From NCBI RefSeq assembly GCF_024701975.1, contig NZ_JANLNM010000006.1, forward strand, positions 186,001-250,000: a stretch of DNA of 64,000 nt, in the 5' to 3' direction. Below, one piece after another: positions 18,273 through 26,634 of this stretch. The DNA is from Variovorax sp. ZS18.2.2 (GTDB lineage Bacteria; Pseudomonadota; Gammaproteobacteria; Burkholderiales; Burkholderiaceae_C). The notes below the pieces were generated by a model. That model did not search any database. It was not told the DNA's origin and saw only the letters and a list, made by a program, of their open reading frames with translations. A program made the translations under genes and the position numbers. Each line of letters opens with the position of its first letter. Within the stretch, counting starts at the first letter, position 1.

Positions 18273-18540
18273 CAAGGGACTCCTATAAACACATCAAGAA
18301 AAGCGATGGAGTCCCGAAAGCATCACTCAAACGAGAGCCGTCGAGTCGCGCGAAACTGACCGATCACCGAACTACCTCCCGACCAAAAATGAAGAGGGAG
18401 GCTCGTGCATTATGGGTGAAATATCAAAAAAGCAAGCACGAATTTGCTACTTGGAGTAGCACTTGTCAAAACCTTGGGAAGCTAGCGCCCGCTTACCGGG
18501 GCGGAATGAGGCGATTGGCGTTACAGGTAGAATCCGCCCC
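18273..18540. promoter_or_regulatory. Intergenic region upstream of the RRM gene and the UPF0016 leader
   Basis: The AT-richer left half of the 459-bp gap between the divergent RRM and UPF0016 genes. On the minus strand a perfect -35 TTGACA (plus positions 18464-18469), followed after 17 bp by CAAATT, could drive the RRM gene with a 5' leader of about 150 nt. On the plus strand TAGAAT at 18528-18533 is a possible -10 just before the riboswitch. No coding frame with merit is seen. Confidence 0.4.
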
Positions 18541-18700
18541 GTCATTGGGGAGTAGCCGCCTTCCGATTTTCGAGAAGGGCCCGCGTCAACAGACTTGTCC
18601 TGCCCCACACGGGACATGGCGCGTGCAGTGAACACACCTGGCGAGACCTTTGACCGTGCAACTTCGGGAATATGGCCGAAGGTGTTGCACGGTCAATTGC
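18541..18700 (+). ncRNA. yybP-ykoY (manganese) riboswitch
   Basis: The two diagnostic strings of this riboswitch class are both present and correctly ordered: GGGGAGTAGCC (18547-18557) and GCGAGACCTTTG (18641-18652). They flank a variable arm. The 3' strand of the closing stem (CCTTTGACCG) overlaps the left arm of a 12-bp hairpin, TGACCGTGCAAC (18651-18662) with GTTGCACGGTCA (18684-18695). Metal-bound and free states could therefore exclude each other. The downstream gene is a UPF0016 exporter, a known partner of this class. The mechanism (transcriptional or translational) is not clear; there is no T-run. Confidence 0.85.
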
Positions 18701-18731
18701 GTCCTTCGGCCCAAGGAACCCCACGTTCATC

Positions 18732-19295
18732 ATGGAAGCTTTTCTCGTAGCAACGGGCGTCGTCGCGCTCGCGGAAATGGGCGACAAGACCCAACTCCTG
18801 GCCCTTCTTCTCGCCGCACGTTTCAGGAAACCCTGGCCGATCGTCCTCGGCATCTTCGCCGCCACCATCGTCAACCACGCCCTGGCGGGTGCCGTCGGCA
18901 ACTACATCACGCGCTGGCTCGGGCCCGAGGTGCTCCGCTGGATCCTCGGCGGCTCCTTCATCGCAATGGCCGTCTGGATGCTGATTCCCGACAAGCTCGA
19001 CGATGACGATGCGCCCGGCGCTTCGCATTTCGGCGTCTTCGGCACCACGCTGATCGCCTTCTTCCTGGCCGAGATGGGCGACAAGACCCAGATCGCCACC
19101 GTGATGCTCGCGGCCCGCTTCACGCAGGACTACGCCTGGGTCGTCGTCGGCACGACGCTCGGGATGATGCTGGCCAACGCCCCGGTGGTGTGGCTGGGCG
19201 AGAAGATCGTGCGGCGCGTGCCGATCAAGCTCGTGCACGGCATCTCGGCCGCGATCTTCCTGGTGCTGGGCATCGTGATGATCGTCGGCTGGTAA
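18732..19295 (+). CDS. UPF0016 (TMEM165/GDT1-family) cation exporter, probably Mn2+
   Basis: A 187-residue inner-membrane protein with six hydrophobic segments arranged as two homologous halves. Each half carries the family motif: ALAEMGDKTQLLALLLAARF near residue 13 and FLAEMGDKTQIATVMLAARF near residue 114. Members of this family export manganese (MneA/MntX type) or exchange cations in the Golgi in eukaryotes. The ATG at 18732 is chosen because an upstream in-frame ATG at 18672 lies inside the leader hairpin and would add 20 non-conserved residues. The yybP-ykoY riboswitch upstream supports Mn2+ export and Mn2+-dependent expression. Confidence 0.93.
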   Translation: MEAFLVATGVVALAEMGDKTQLLALLLAARFRKPWPIVLGIFAATIVNHALAGAVGNYITRWLGPEVLRWILGGSFIAMAVWMLIPDKLDDDDAPGASHFGVFGTTLIAFFLAEMGDKTQIATVMLAARFTQDYAWVVVGTTLGMMLANAPVVWLGEKIVRRVPIKLVHGISAAIFLVLGIVMIVGW

Positions 19296-19319
19296 TACGA
19301 CGGGGCGATATACTGCCTC

Positions 19320-19372
19320 TCGCGCCGATTTGCTACAGCTTGCGGGCGCTTTATAAATTCAGCTAAAGACGG
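19320..19372 (+). ncRNA. SAM-II (SAM_alpha) riboswitch upstream of metX
   Basis: The leader reads as a SAM-II pseudoknot. A P1 5' strand GCGCC (19322-19326) is followed by GATTT (19327-19331). The P1 3' strand GGCGC (19345-19349) is followed by TTTATAAAT (19350-19358), then AGCTAAA (19361-19367). The GATTT, ATAAAT and AGCTAAA blocks are the conserved landmarks of this class. It lies 46 bp before metX, a known SAM-II target. A terminator-like hairpin follows at 19381-19412. The identification is by recalled consensus. Confidence 0.78.
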
Positions 19373-19380
19373 CAGCCGGA

Positions 19381-19412
19381 CCCGGCTCGTTTTTGGCGAG
19401 GCCGGGTTTTTT
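19381..19412 (+). terminator. Intrinsic terminator in the metX leader
   Basis: CCCGGCTCG (19381-19389) pairs with CGAG-GCCGGG (19397-19406) around a T-rich loop, with one bulged base, and runs straight into TTTTTT (19407-19412). It ends 5 bp before the metX start. It could end transcripts from upstream or act as the expression platform of the SAM-II riboswitch. Confidence 0.75.
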
Positions 19413-19417
19413 CATTC

Positions 19418-20575
19418 ATGTCGTCACCTCCTTTGGTCGTCAGTCCGCAGTCGATGCAGTTCGCAGGCCCGCTGGCCCTGCGCAGCGGCGCATCGATCAG
19501 CGACTACACGCTCGCCTACGAAACCTACGGCACCCTCAATGCCGACCGCAGCAACGCGGTGCTGGTCTGCCATGCGCTGAACGCCTCGCACCACGTCGCG
19601 GGCGTCTACGAAGGCCAGGCCCGTTCCGAGGGCTGGTGGGACAACATGGTCGGACCCGGCAAGCCGGTCGACACCGACCGCTTCTTCGTGATCGGCGTCA
19701 ACAACCTCGGCTCCTGCTTCGGCTCGACCGGCCCGATGCACGTCAACCCCGCCACCGGCCGCGTCTACGGCGCCGATTTCCCGGTGGTCACCGTCGAAGA
19801 CTGGGTCGATGCGCAGGCCGTGCTGCTCGATGCGCTGGGCATCCAGACGCTCGCTGCAGTGATGGGGGGCAGCCTCGGCGGCATGCAGGCGCTCTCGTGG
19901 ACGCTGCAGTACCCCGACCGCGTGCGCCACGCCGTGGTGGTGGCCAGCGCGCCCAACCTTACGGCCGAGAACATCGCCTTCAACGAAGTGGCGCGCCGTG
20001 CCATCGTGACCGACCCCGACTTCCACGGTGGCCACTTCTACGAACACGGCGTGATCCCCAAGCGGGGCCTGCGCATCGCGCGGATGATCGGCCACATCAC
20101 GTACCTGAGCGACGACGTGATGAACGAGAAGTTCGGGCGCATCCTGCGCAGCGCTGTCGAAGGCGAGGCGGCGGGGCTCGACTACCGCTACTCCACGCAG
20201 GACGTCGAGTTCCAGATCGAGAGCTACCTGCGCTACCAGGGCGACAAGTTCAGCGAGTACTTCGACGCCAACACCTACCTCCTGATCACCCGCGCGCTCG
20301 ATTACTTCGACCCCGCGCGCAGTCACGGCGGCCAGCTCAGCACCGCGTTCGCGAAAGCGACTGCCAAGTTCCTGCTCGTGAGCTTCAAGACCGATTGGCG
20401 CTTCTCCCCCGCGCGCAGCCGCGAACTCGTGAAGGCGCTGCTCGACAACCGCCGCAACGTGAGCTACGCCGAGATTGACGCGCCGCACGGCCACGACGCC
20501 TTTTTGCTCGACGACGTGCGCTACATCGGCGTGGTGCGCTCCTACTTCGAACGCGTCGCGAAGGAATTCCAATGA
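19418..20575 (+). CDS. metX: Homoserine O-acyltransferase MetX
   Basis: Activates homoserine by O-acylation for direct sulfhydrylation in methionine biosynthesis. The 385-residue alpha/beta hydrolase-fold protein has the nucleophile elbow VMGGSLGGMQAL (Ser near residue 151). The oxyanion strand is VCHALNASHHVAG, and the late Asp and His of the triad lie in the region ending DAPHGHDAFLLDD. MetX enzymes may use acetyl- or succinyl-CoA and I cannot decide which here. It overlaps metW by 4 bp and sits behind a predicted SAM-II riboswitch and terminator, so SAM feedback is expected. Confidence 0.96.
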   Translation: MSSPPLVVSPQSMQFAGPLALRSGASISDYTLAYETYGTLNADRSNAVLVCHALNASHHVAGVYEGQARSEGWWDNMVGPGKPVDTDRFFVIGVNNLGSCFGSTGPMHVNPATGRVYGADFPVVTVEDWVDAQAVLLDALGIQTLAAVMGGSLGGMQALSWTLQYPDRVRHAVVVASAPNLTAENIAFNEVARRAIVTDPDFHGGHFYEHGVIPKRGLRIARMIGHITYLSDDVMNEKFGRILRSAVEGEAAGLDYRYSTQDVEFQIESYLRYQGDKFSEYFDANTYLLITRALDYFDPARSHGGQLSTAFAKATAKFLLVSFKTDWRFSPARSRELVKALLDNRRNVSYAEIDAPHGHDAFLLDDVRYIGVVRSYFERVAKEFQ

Positions 20576-21159
20576 GCGACCTCGACAACCAACGACTCAT
20601 CGCGGCCCTCGTGCCCGAAGGTTCGCGCGTGCTCGACCTCGGCTGCGGCGATGGCGCCCTGCTCGACCTGCTCCAGCGCGAGCGCGGCTGCACCGGCTAC
20701 GGCGTGGAGATCGCCGACGGCAACGTGCTGCAGTGCATCCGCCGCGGCGTCGACGTGATCCAGCTGAACCTCGACGAAGGTCTCGCGGTGTTCGACGACG
20801 CTTCGTTCGACGTGGTTCTGCAGATCGACACCCTGCAGCACCTGCGCAATGCCGAAGTGATGCTGCGCGAGACCGCGCGCGTCGGCCGCACCGGCATCGT
20901 CGCGTTCCCCAATTTCGCCCACTGGCCCAACCGCCTGAGCGTGGCGCGCGGCCGCATGCCGGTGACGCGCCGCCTGCCCTACCAGTGGTACGACACGCCC
21001 AACATCCGCGTGGGCACCTTCAAGGACTTCGAGGTGCTGGCCGGCAAGAACAATCTGCGCGTGCTCGACGCGTTCGGCCTGCAAGATGGGCGCGACGTGC
21101 GCTGGCTGCCCAACGCGCGCGCGAGCACGGCGGTCTTCAAGTTCGAGCGGGGCGGCTGA
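20572..21159 (+). CDS. metW: Methionine biosynthesis protein MetW
   Basis: A 195-residue class-I methyltransferase-fold protein with motif I RVLDLGCGDGALLDLL near residues 19-34, then DVVLQIDTLQHLRN. It is characteristically encoded directly behind metX in beta- and gammaproteobacteria that use this pathway, where it is needed for full MetX function. No methyl acceptor is established that I can name. The ATGA overlap with metX indicates coupled translation and shared SAM-II control. Confidence 0.95.
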   Translation: MSDLDNQRLIAALVPEGSRVLDLGCGDGALLDLLQRERGCTGYGVEIADGNVLQCIRRGVDVIQLNLDEGLAVFDDASFDVVLQIDTLQHLRNAEVMLRETARVGRTGIVAFPNFAHWPNRLSVARGRMPVTRRLPYQWYDTPNIRVGTFKDFEVLAGKNNLRVLDAFGLQDGRDVRWLPNARASTAVFKFERGG

Positions 21160-21181
21160 GCACCGCGCCGGAGCGCACCGG

Positions 21182-21769
21182 ATGAGCTTCATGCTGGCGC
21201 AGCCGGTTCACAGCGAACTGGTCATCAAGAAGAGTCGGTTCATCGGCTGCGTGCAACCGGTGGCAGACCGTGCGGCAGCGCTGACGGTCGTCGCGTCGCT
21301 ACGGGCCGAGCACCCCGCGGCCGCGCATGTGTGCTGGGCGCTGATGGCCGGTGGCCAATCGGCCGCCAACGACGACGGCGAGCCCGGCGGCACGGCCGGG
21401 CGACCCATACTGGAGGTGCTGCGCCACCAACAGATCGAGGGCTCGCTCGCCACCGTGGTGCGCTACTTCGGCGGCGTGAAGCTCGGTGCCGGCGGCCTCG
21501 TGCGCGCCTACACCGACGCCATCGCGCAGGCCCTGCTCGGCGCCACGCTCGTGCCGCTGGTGCGGCAGCGCAGCCTGCGCTGCGCCGTGCCCTATGCGCT
21601 GGAAGGATTGGTGCGGCGCGAGATGGCGGCCGTCGGTGCGGTGCTTGACGACGTGCAGCATGGCGACGATGTGCTCTTCGACCTCACGCTCCCCGAGCCC
21701 GAAGCGAATGCCTTCATCGCCCGCCTCGACGATGCTGCGCAAGGGCGCGTCGTCTGGCAGCCGGCGTAA
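21182..21769 (+). CDS. IMPACT/YigZ-family protein
   Basis: A 195-residue protein with the UPF0029/IMPACT N-terminal domain: KKSRFIGCVQPV near residue 15, the signature NDDGEPGGTAGRPIL, and VVRYFGGVKLGAGGLVRAY. A C-terminal DUF1949-type ferredoxin-like domain follows (CAVPYALEGLVRREM). The family is linked to translation control (the eukaryotic GCN2 inhibitor IMPACT), but the bacterial role is unclear. ATG 21182 is 22 bp after metW. Its 3' end overlaps the convergent ion-channel gene by 56 bp. Confidence 0.92.
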   Translation: MSFMLAQPVHSELVIKKSRFIGCVQPVADRAAALTVVASLRAEHPAAAHVCWALMAGGQSAANDDGEPGGTAGRPILEVLRHQQIEGSLATVVRYFGGVKLGAGGLVRAYTDAIAQALLGATLVPLVRQRSLRCAVPYALEGLVRREMAAVGAVLDDVQHGDDVLFDLTLPEPEANAFIARLDDAAQGRVVWQPA

Positions 21770-22640
21770 GCCGCCGCGGCGGCGTGGCAGACGGCGGCGT
21801 CATCGCGAGAATGCCGCGCCCGGCCACGGGCACTACTTCGTCGTCGGGTCCGCGGCGCGCCATCTCGGCGGTCACGATGCCGGTGGGCACGGCCAGCACG
21901 CCCCAGCCCAGCAGCATCATCACCGAGGCGATCGCACGGCCCAGGTCGGTCTTGGGCACGAGGTCGCCGAAGCCCACCGTGGCCATCGTCGAGATGGCCC
22001 AGTAGATCGCCACCGGAATGCTCGTGAAGCCGTGCGTCGGCCCTTCGACCACATACATCAGCGTGCCCATCACCAGCACCACCAGCATCACGAAGCCGAC
22101 GAACACGGTGATCTTGCGACGGCTGGCAGCGACAGCCGAGACCAGCGAGCGGTACTCCTCTGAATATCGCGACAGCTTGAAGATGCGGAACACGCGCAGG
22201 AGCCGCAGGACGCGCACGTCGATCAGGTACGCGAACTCGGGCGCCAGCGCCACCATGAAGGTCGGCAACAGCGCCAGCAGATCGATCACACCGTAGAAGC
22301 TGAGGGCATAGCGCAGCGGCCGCTTCACGCAAGCGAGCCGCCCGATGTACTCGAGCGTGAAGAGCCCGGTGAAGACCCATTCGAGCACGCCGAACACATG
22401 ACCCCAGTGCTGGTGGATCGACTGCACGCTGTCCAGGATCACGACCACCACGCTGGTCACGATCACCGCGATGAGGATCAGGTCGAACAGGCGGCCCAGC
22501 CGCGATTCGGACTCGAAGATCACCGAGAACAACGTGCGCCGCCAGCCTGCTTCGGGCTTGCCGAAGCGGGCATCGCCGGTGGGCGAGTCAGCGACCATGT
22601 GGGCGGCGGATGCGGCGGTGCTTTGCAAGGGGGTCGTCAT
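21714..22640 (-). CDS. Voltage-gated-type potassium/ion channel
   Basis: A 308-residue six-helix channel subunit of the Ion_trans family. S1-S3 lie at about 50-140. S4 carries regularly spaced arginines (RVLRLLRVFRIFKLSRY). The pore loop has the selectivity filter TVGFGD near residue 225, a variant of the K+ signature TVGYGD. A basic Pro/Arg-rich tail (about 40 residues) follows S6 and is encoded partly antisense to the end of the IMPACT-family gene. It probably acts as a tetramer in the inner membrane. Gating is inferred from S4 only. Confidence 0.9.
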   Translation of the reverse strand: MTTPLQSTAASAAHMVADSPTGDARFGKPEAGWRRTLFSVIFESESRLGRLFDLILIAVIVTSVVVVILDSVQSIHQHWGHVFGVLEWVFTGLFTLEYIGRLACVKRPLRYALSFYGVIDLLALLPTFMVALAPEFAYLIDVRVLRLLRVFRIFKLSRYSEEYRSLVSAVAASRRKITVFVGFVMLVVLVMGTLMYVVEGPTHGFTSIPVAIYWAISTMATVGFGDLVPKTDLGRAIASVMMLLGWGVLAVPTGIVTAEMARRGPDDEVVPVAGRGILAMTPPSATPPRRLTPAARRRALAQHRRGGR

Positions 22641-22775
22641 CTTCCGTCGTTTAAGGTCTACTGGGGTCCCATTGTCGAGGCGTGCGGTCTTATTCGGTTA
22701 CGCCTCTTGCGCAATGAAGTGCGGCACGCCATAAGCGCGTTCTTACGATAGTCCCCTTTCATGAGGAGCTCCCCA

Positions 22776-23300
22776 TTGGCTACACAGTCCCCCTTCTTCG
22801 GCAAGCGCGATCGTGAGACCGACTCGTTGACATCCCGCCCCGCACCGCTGGTCGGTTCCGGCACCAATCTGTCGGGCACGCCCGTCAATCCCTCCTCGTT
22901 GACCGCGCAGCAAGGTGGCCTCGCCCCCGCCGCGGCAGCAGCACCCGCCGTCAAGGAAGGCGGCAGCAAACTCACCGTCGGCCCGAACATCAAGCTCAAG
23001 GGCGTCGAGATCACCGACTGCGACACGCTCGTGGTCGAAGGCCTGGTCGAAGCGACCATGGACTCGCGCCTGATGCAGATCGCCGAACAGGGCGAGTTCA
23101 AGGGCTCGGCCGAAATCGACATCGCGGAAATCCGCGGCATCTTCGACGGCAACCTCACGGTGCGCGAGAAGCTCGTGATCCACTCGACCGGCAAGGTCAC
23201 CGGCAAGATCCGCTACGGCAAGATCGTGATCGAGGAAGGCGGCCAGCTTTCCGGCGAGATCAGCTTCGGCGCCAAGCCGTCGCTCCAGGCCGCAGCCTAA
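22776..23300 (+). CDS. Bactofilin-family cytoskeletal protein
   Basis: A polymer-forming beta-helical protein (DUF583) that builds membrane-associated filaments in many bacteria. The core is at about residues 55-150 (TVGPNIKLKGVEITDCDTLV, EFKGSAEIDIAEIRGIFDGN). It is flanked by a Ser/Pro/Ala-rich N-terminal tail and a short Ala tail. The start is ambiguous. ATG at 22761 has no ribosome binding site, while AGGAG at 22764-22768 sits 7 nt before an in-frame TTG at 22776, giving MATQSPFFGKRD and 174 residues. I prefer the TTG. The terminator for this gene lies inside the convergent DUF72 gene. Confidence 0.88.
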   Translation: MATQSPFFGKRDRETDSLTSRPAPLVGSGTNLSGTPVNPSSLTAQQGGLAPAAAAAPAVKEGGSKLTVGPNIKLKGVEITDCDTLVVEGLVEATMDSRLMQIAEQGEFKGSAEIDIAEIRGIFDGNLTVREKLVIHSTGKVTGKIRYGKIVIEEGGQLSGEISFGAKPSLQAAA

Positions 23301-24088
23301 GCCTCCACGGGGGGCTTCCACCCCAGGCGCTCCAGTAAAGCACCGGCCGCGGCCGGTGCTCTTTCTTTGGCGCCATTGATGAAGTAGACGAACACGTCGC
23401 GTGTCGCGTTCTTTTTTGGCGATTCGGTCCAGCCCTCTGCGCGCTCGGCCCAGGTATCGAGCGCCTTCGGTCCGTAACCCGTCTTGAGCTTCGCGTCGGC
23501 CATCATGAGCCGCGCATAGGCGACGTCACCCTCGGGCTCCTCGAACGACGGAAACTTGTCCGCGTCGGTGAACACGGTCGAGACCTTGTGCTTCTTCGCG
23601 AGCGCCTTGTACGCAGGCGTGATGAAGCTCTCGTGCCGCACGTCCATCACGTGGCGCAGCACGCGGCTGCCTTCCTTCTTCGGGAGCAGCGCCAGAAACG
23701 CCTCGAAGTCTTCCGCATCGAACTGCTTGGTCGGCATGAACTGCCACACGATCGGCCCGAGCTTGTCGCCCAGCTCGCTCACGCCGCTGTCGATGAAGCG
23801 CTGGATCGACTCGCCCGCGGTCGCCAGCACCTTGCGGTTGGTGGTGAAGCGCGAGGCCTTCATCGAGAACACGAAGTCTTCCGGCGCGTCGTCGCGCCAT
23901 TTGCGGAAGGTCTCGGGCTTGAAGGTGCTGTAGTAGGTGCCGTTGATCTCGATGGCGCTCACATGGCGGCTCGCGTAGTTCAACTCCTTGGCCTGCGCGA
24001 GCCCCTTGGGATAGAAGTTGTCGCGCCAGGGTTCGAAGGTCCAGCCTCCGATGCCCACCTTGATCCGAGTCGTCGTTGCCTTGCTCAC
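23297..24088 (-). CDS. DUF72 domain-containing protein
   Basis: A 263-residue TIM-barrel-like DUF72 (YecE-type) protein with the family start VGIGGWTFEPWRDNFYPKGL. Later motifs are EINGTYYSTFKPETFRKWRD, FSMKASRFTTN and VMDVRHESF. The catalytic function of the family is not established. It converges with the bactofilin gene, the two stop codons sharing bases at 23297-23300. It is divergent from the M20 hydrolase gene across 91 bp. Confidence 0.92.
   Translation of the reverse strand: MSKATTTRIKVGIGGWTFEPWRDNFYPKGLAQAKELNYASRHVSAIEINGTYYSTFKPETFRKWRDDAPEDFVFSMKASRFTTNRKVLATAGESIQRFIDSGVSELGDKLGPIVWQFMPTKQFDAEDFEAFLALLPKKEGSRVLRHVMDVRHESFITPAYKALAKKHKVSTVFTDADKFPSFEEPEGDVAYARLMMADAKLKTGYGPKALDTWAERAEGWTESPKKNATRDVFVYFINGAKERAPAAAGALLERLGWKPPVEA
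23340..23368 (+). terminator. Terminator for the bactofilin gene, embedded in the DUF72 coding sequence
   Basis: A 9-bp GC-rich inverted repeat, GCACCGGCC (23340-23348) and GGCCGGTGC (23351-23359), is followed by TCTTTCTTT. It lies 40 bp past the bactofilin stop but inside the last codons of the opposite gene, where it encodes an Ala-rich stretch. Confidence 0.65.
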
Positions 24089-24179
24089 ATTGCGCTCCGG
24101 GTTGAGATCGCCCGCACTCTACGCGCGGTCGCCGCGAGGCGCAAAATGCGCTTTTTCGTCCCCCGCGGAGAACCCACCG

Positions 24180-25691
<1,512 letters not shown>

Positions 25692-25764
25692 GCGACGCGC
25701 CGGGCCGCCCCAGGCAAGCTCGCTCCCGCTTGGCGGGAAGGCGCGCAGCACCAAGGGTGCACCC

Positions 25765-26622
25765 ATGAGCGACGCGCTGCCGCTGCCACAGCGCGTGCCG
25801 CTGCCCACGCCGGACGGCGAGACGCTGGCCCTGCGCCGGCTGCCCGTTGCCGGGACGCCGCGCGCCGTGGTGGTCGTGGTGCACGGCCTCGGCGAGCATG
25901 CGGGGCGCTATCACGGGCTCGCGAAGCGCCTGCACGAATGGGGCTTCGCGGTCTGGGCGCACGATCATTTCGGCCATGGCGAATCGACCGGCGCGCGGGG
26001 CGGCCTGCCGAGCGAACTGCGGCTGGTCGACGACCTCGCGCTGGTGATCGACGACGCGCGTCGCGAAAACCCCGGCGTGCCGGTCGTGCTGCTGGGTCAC
26101 AGCCTCGGCGGGCTGGTCGCGGCGAGCCTGGTGGCGCGTGGCGTGCGGCCTGTCGATGGCTTGGTGCTCTCGTCGCCGGGGCTCGATCCGGGCCTGAGCG
26201 GGTTCCAGAAAGCCCTGTTGGCGGTGCTGCCGCGCATCGCGCCGAACCTGCGCGTGGGCAACGGGCTGGACGACAACTTTCTTTCGCACGACCGCGCCGT
26301 CGTGCAGGCGTACCGCGACGATCCGCTCACGCACGACCGCATCGGCAGCCGGCTCGCGCGCTTCCTCGCATACGAAGGGGCGACTACGGTGCAGCAGGCG
26401 GCGGCGCGCTGGCCGGTGCCCACGCTGCTGATTTATGCGGGCGACGACCGGCTCGTGAAGCCTGCCGCAAGCCGAGCGTTTGCAGCGGCTGCCACACCCA
26501 GCGGCATGGTCGAAGCGCAATGCTTCGAGACCCTGTACCACGAGATCTTCAATGAACTGGACGCCGAGCCCGTCTTCGCTGCGCTGCAGCGCTGGCTCGA
26601 CAGGCGTTTTCCGTCGAACTGA
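25765..26622 (+). CDS. Alpha/beta hydrolase, monoacylglycerol-lipase-like
   Basis: A 285-residue serine hydrolase of the lysophospholipase/monoacylglycerol lipase group. The oxyanion-hole strand is VVVVHGLGEHAGRYHGLAKR and the family motif is WAHDHFGHGESTGARGGLPS. The nucleophile elbow is LLGHSLGGLVA (Ser near residue 114), the catalytic Asp is in LIYAGDDRLVKP, and the His is in TLYHEIFNE. No signal peptide is seen, so it is cytoplasmic or peripheral. It lies 73 bp after the M20 gene on the same strand and converges with an MFS gene. Confidence 0.92.
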   Translation: MSDALPLPQRVPLPTPDGETLALRRLPVAGTPRAVVVVVHGLGEHAGRYHGLAKRLHEWGFAVWAHDHFGHGESTGARGGLPSELRLVDDLALVIDDARRENPGVPVVLLGHSLGGLVAASLVARGVRPVDGLVLSSPGLDPGLSGFQKALLAVLPRIAPNLRVGNGLDDNFLSHDRAVVQAYRDDPLTHDRIGSRLARFLAYEGATTVQQAAARWPVPTLLIYAGDDRLVKPAASRAFAAAATPSGMVEAQCFETLYHEIFNELDAEPVFAALQRWLDRRFPSN

Positions 26623-26634
26623 TCGAACAGAGCG

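Noticed and set aside
17670..18359. Plus-strand frames rich in Ala/Thr or His/Arg over the RRM gene
   Set aside because: Mirror images of the GGC-type codons of the glycine tail; also not a CRISPR array, because the repeats are short, contiguous and coding.
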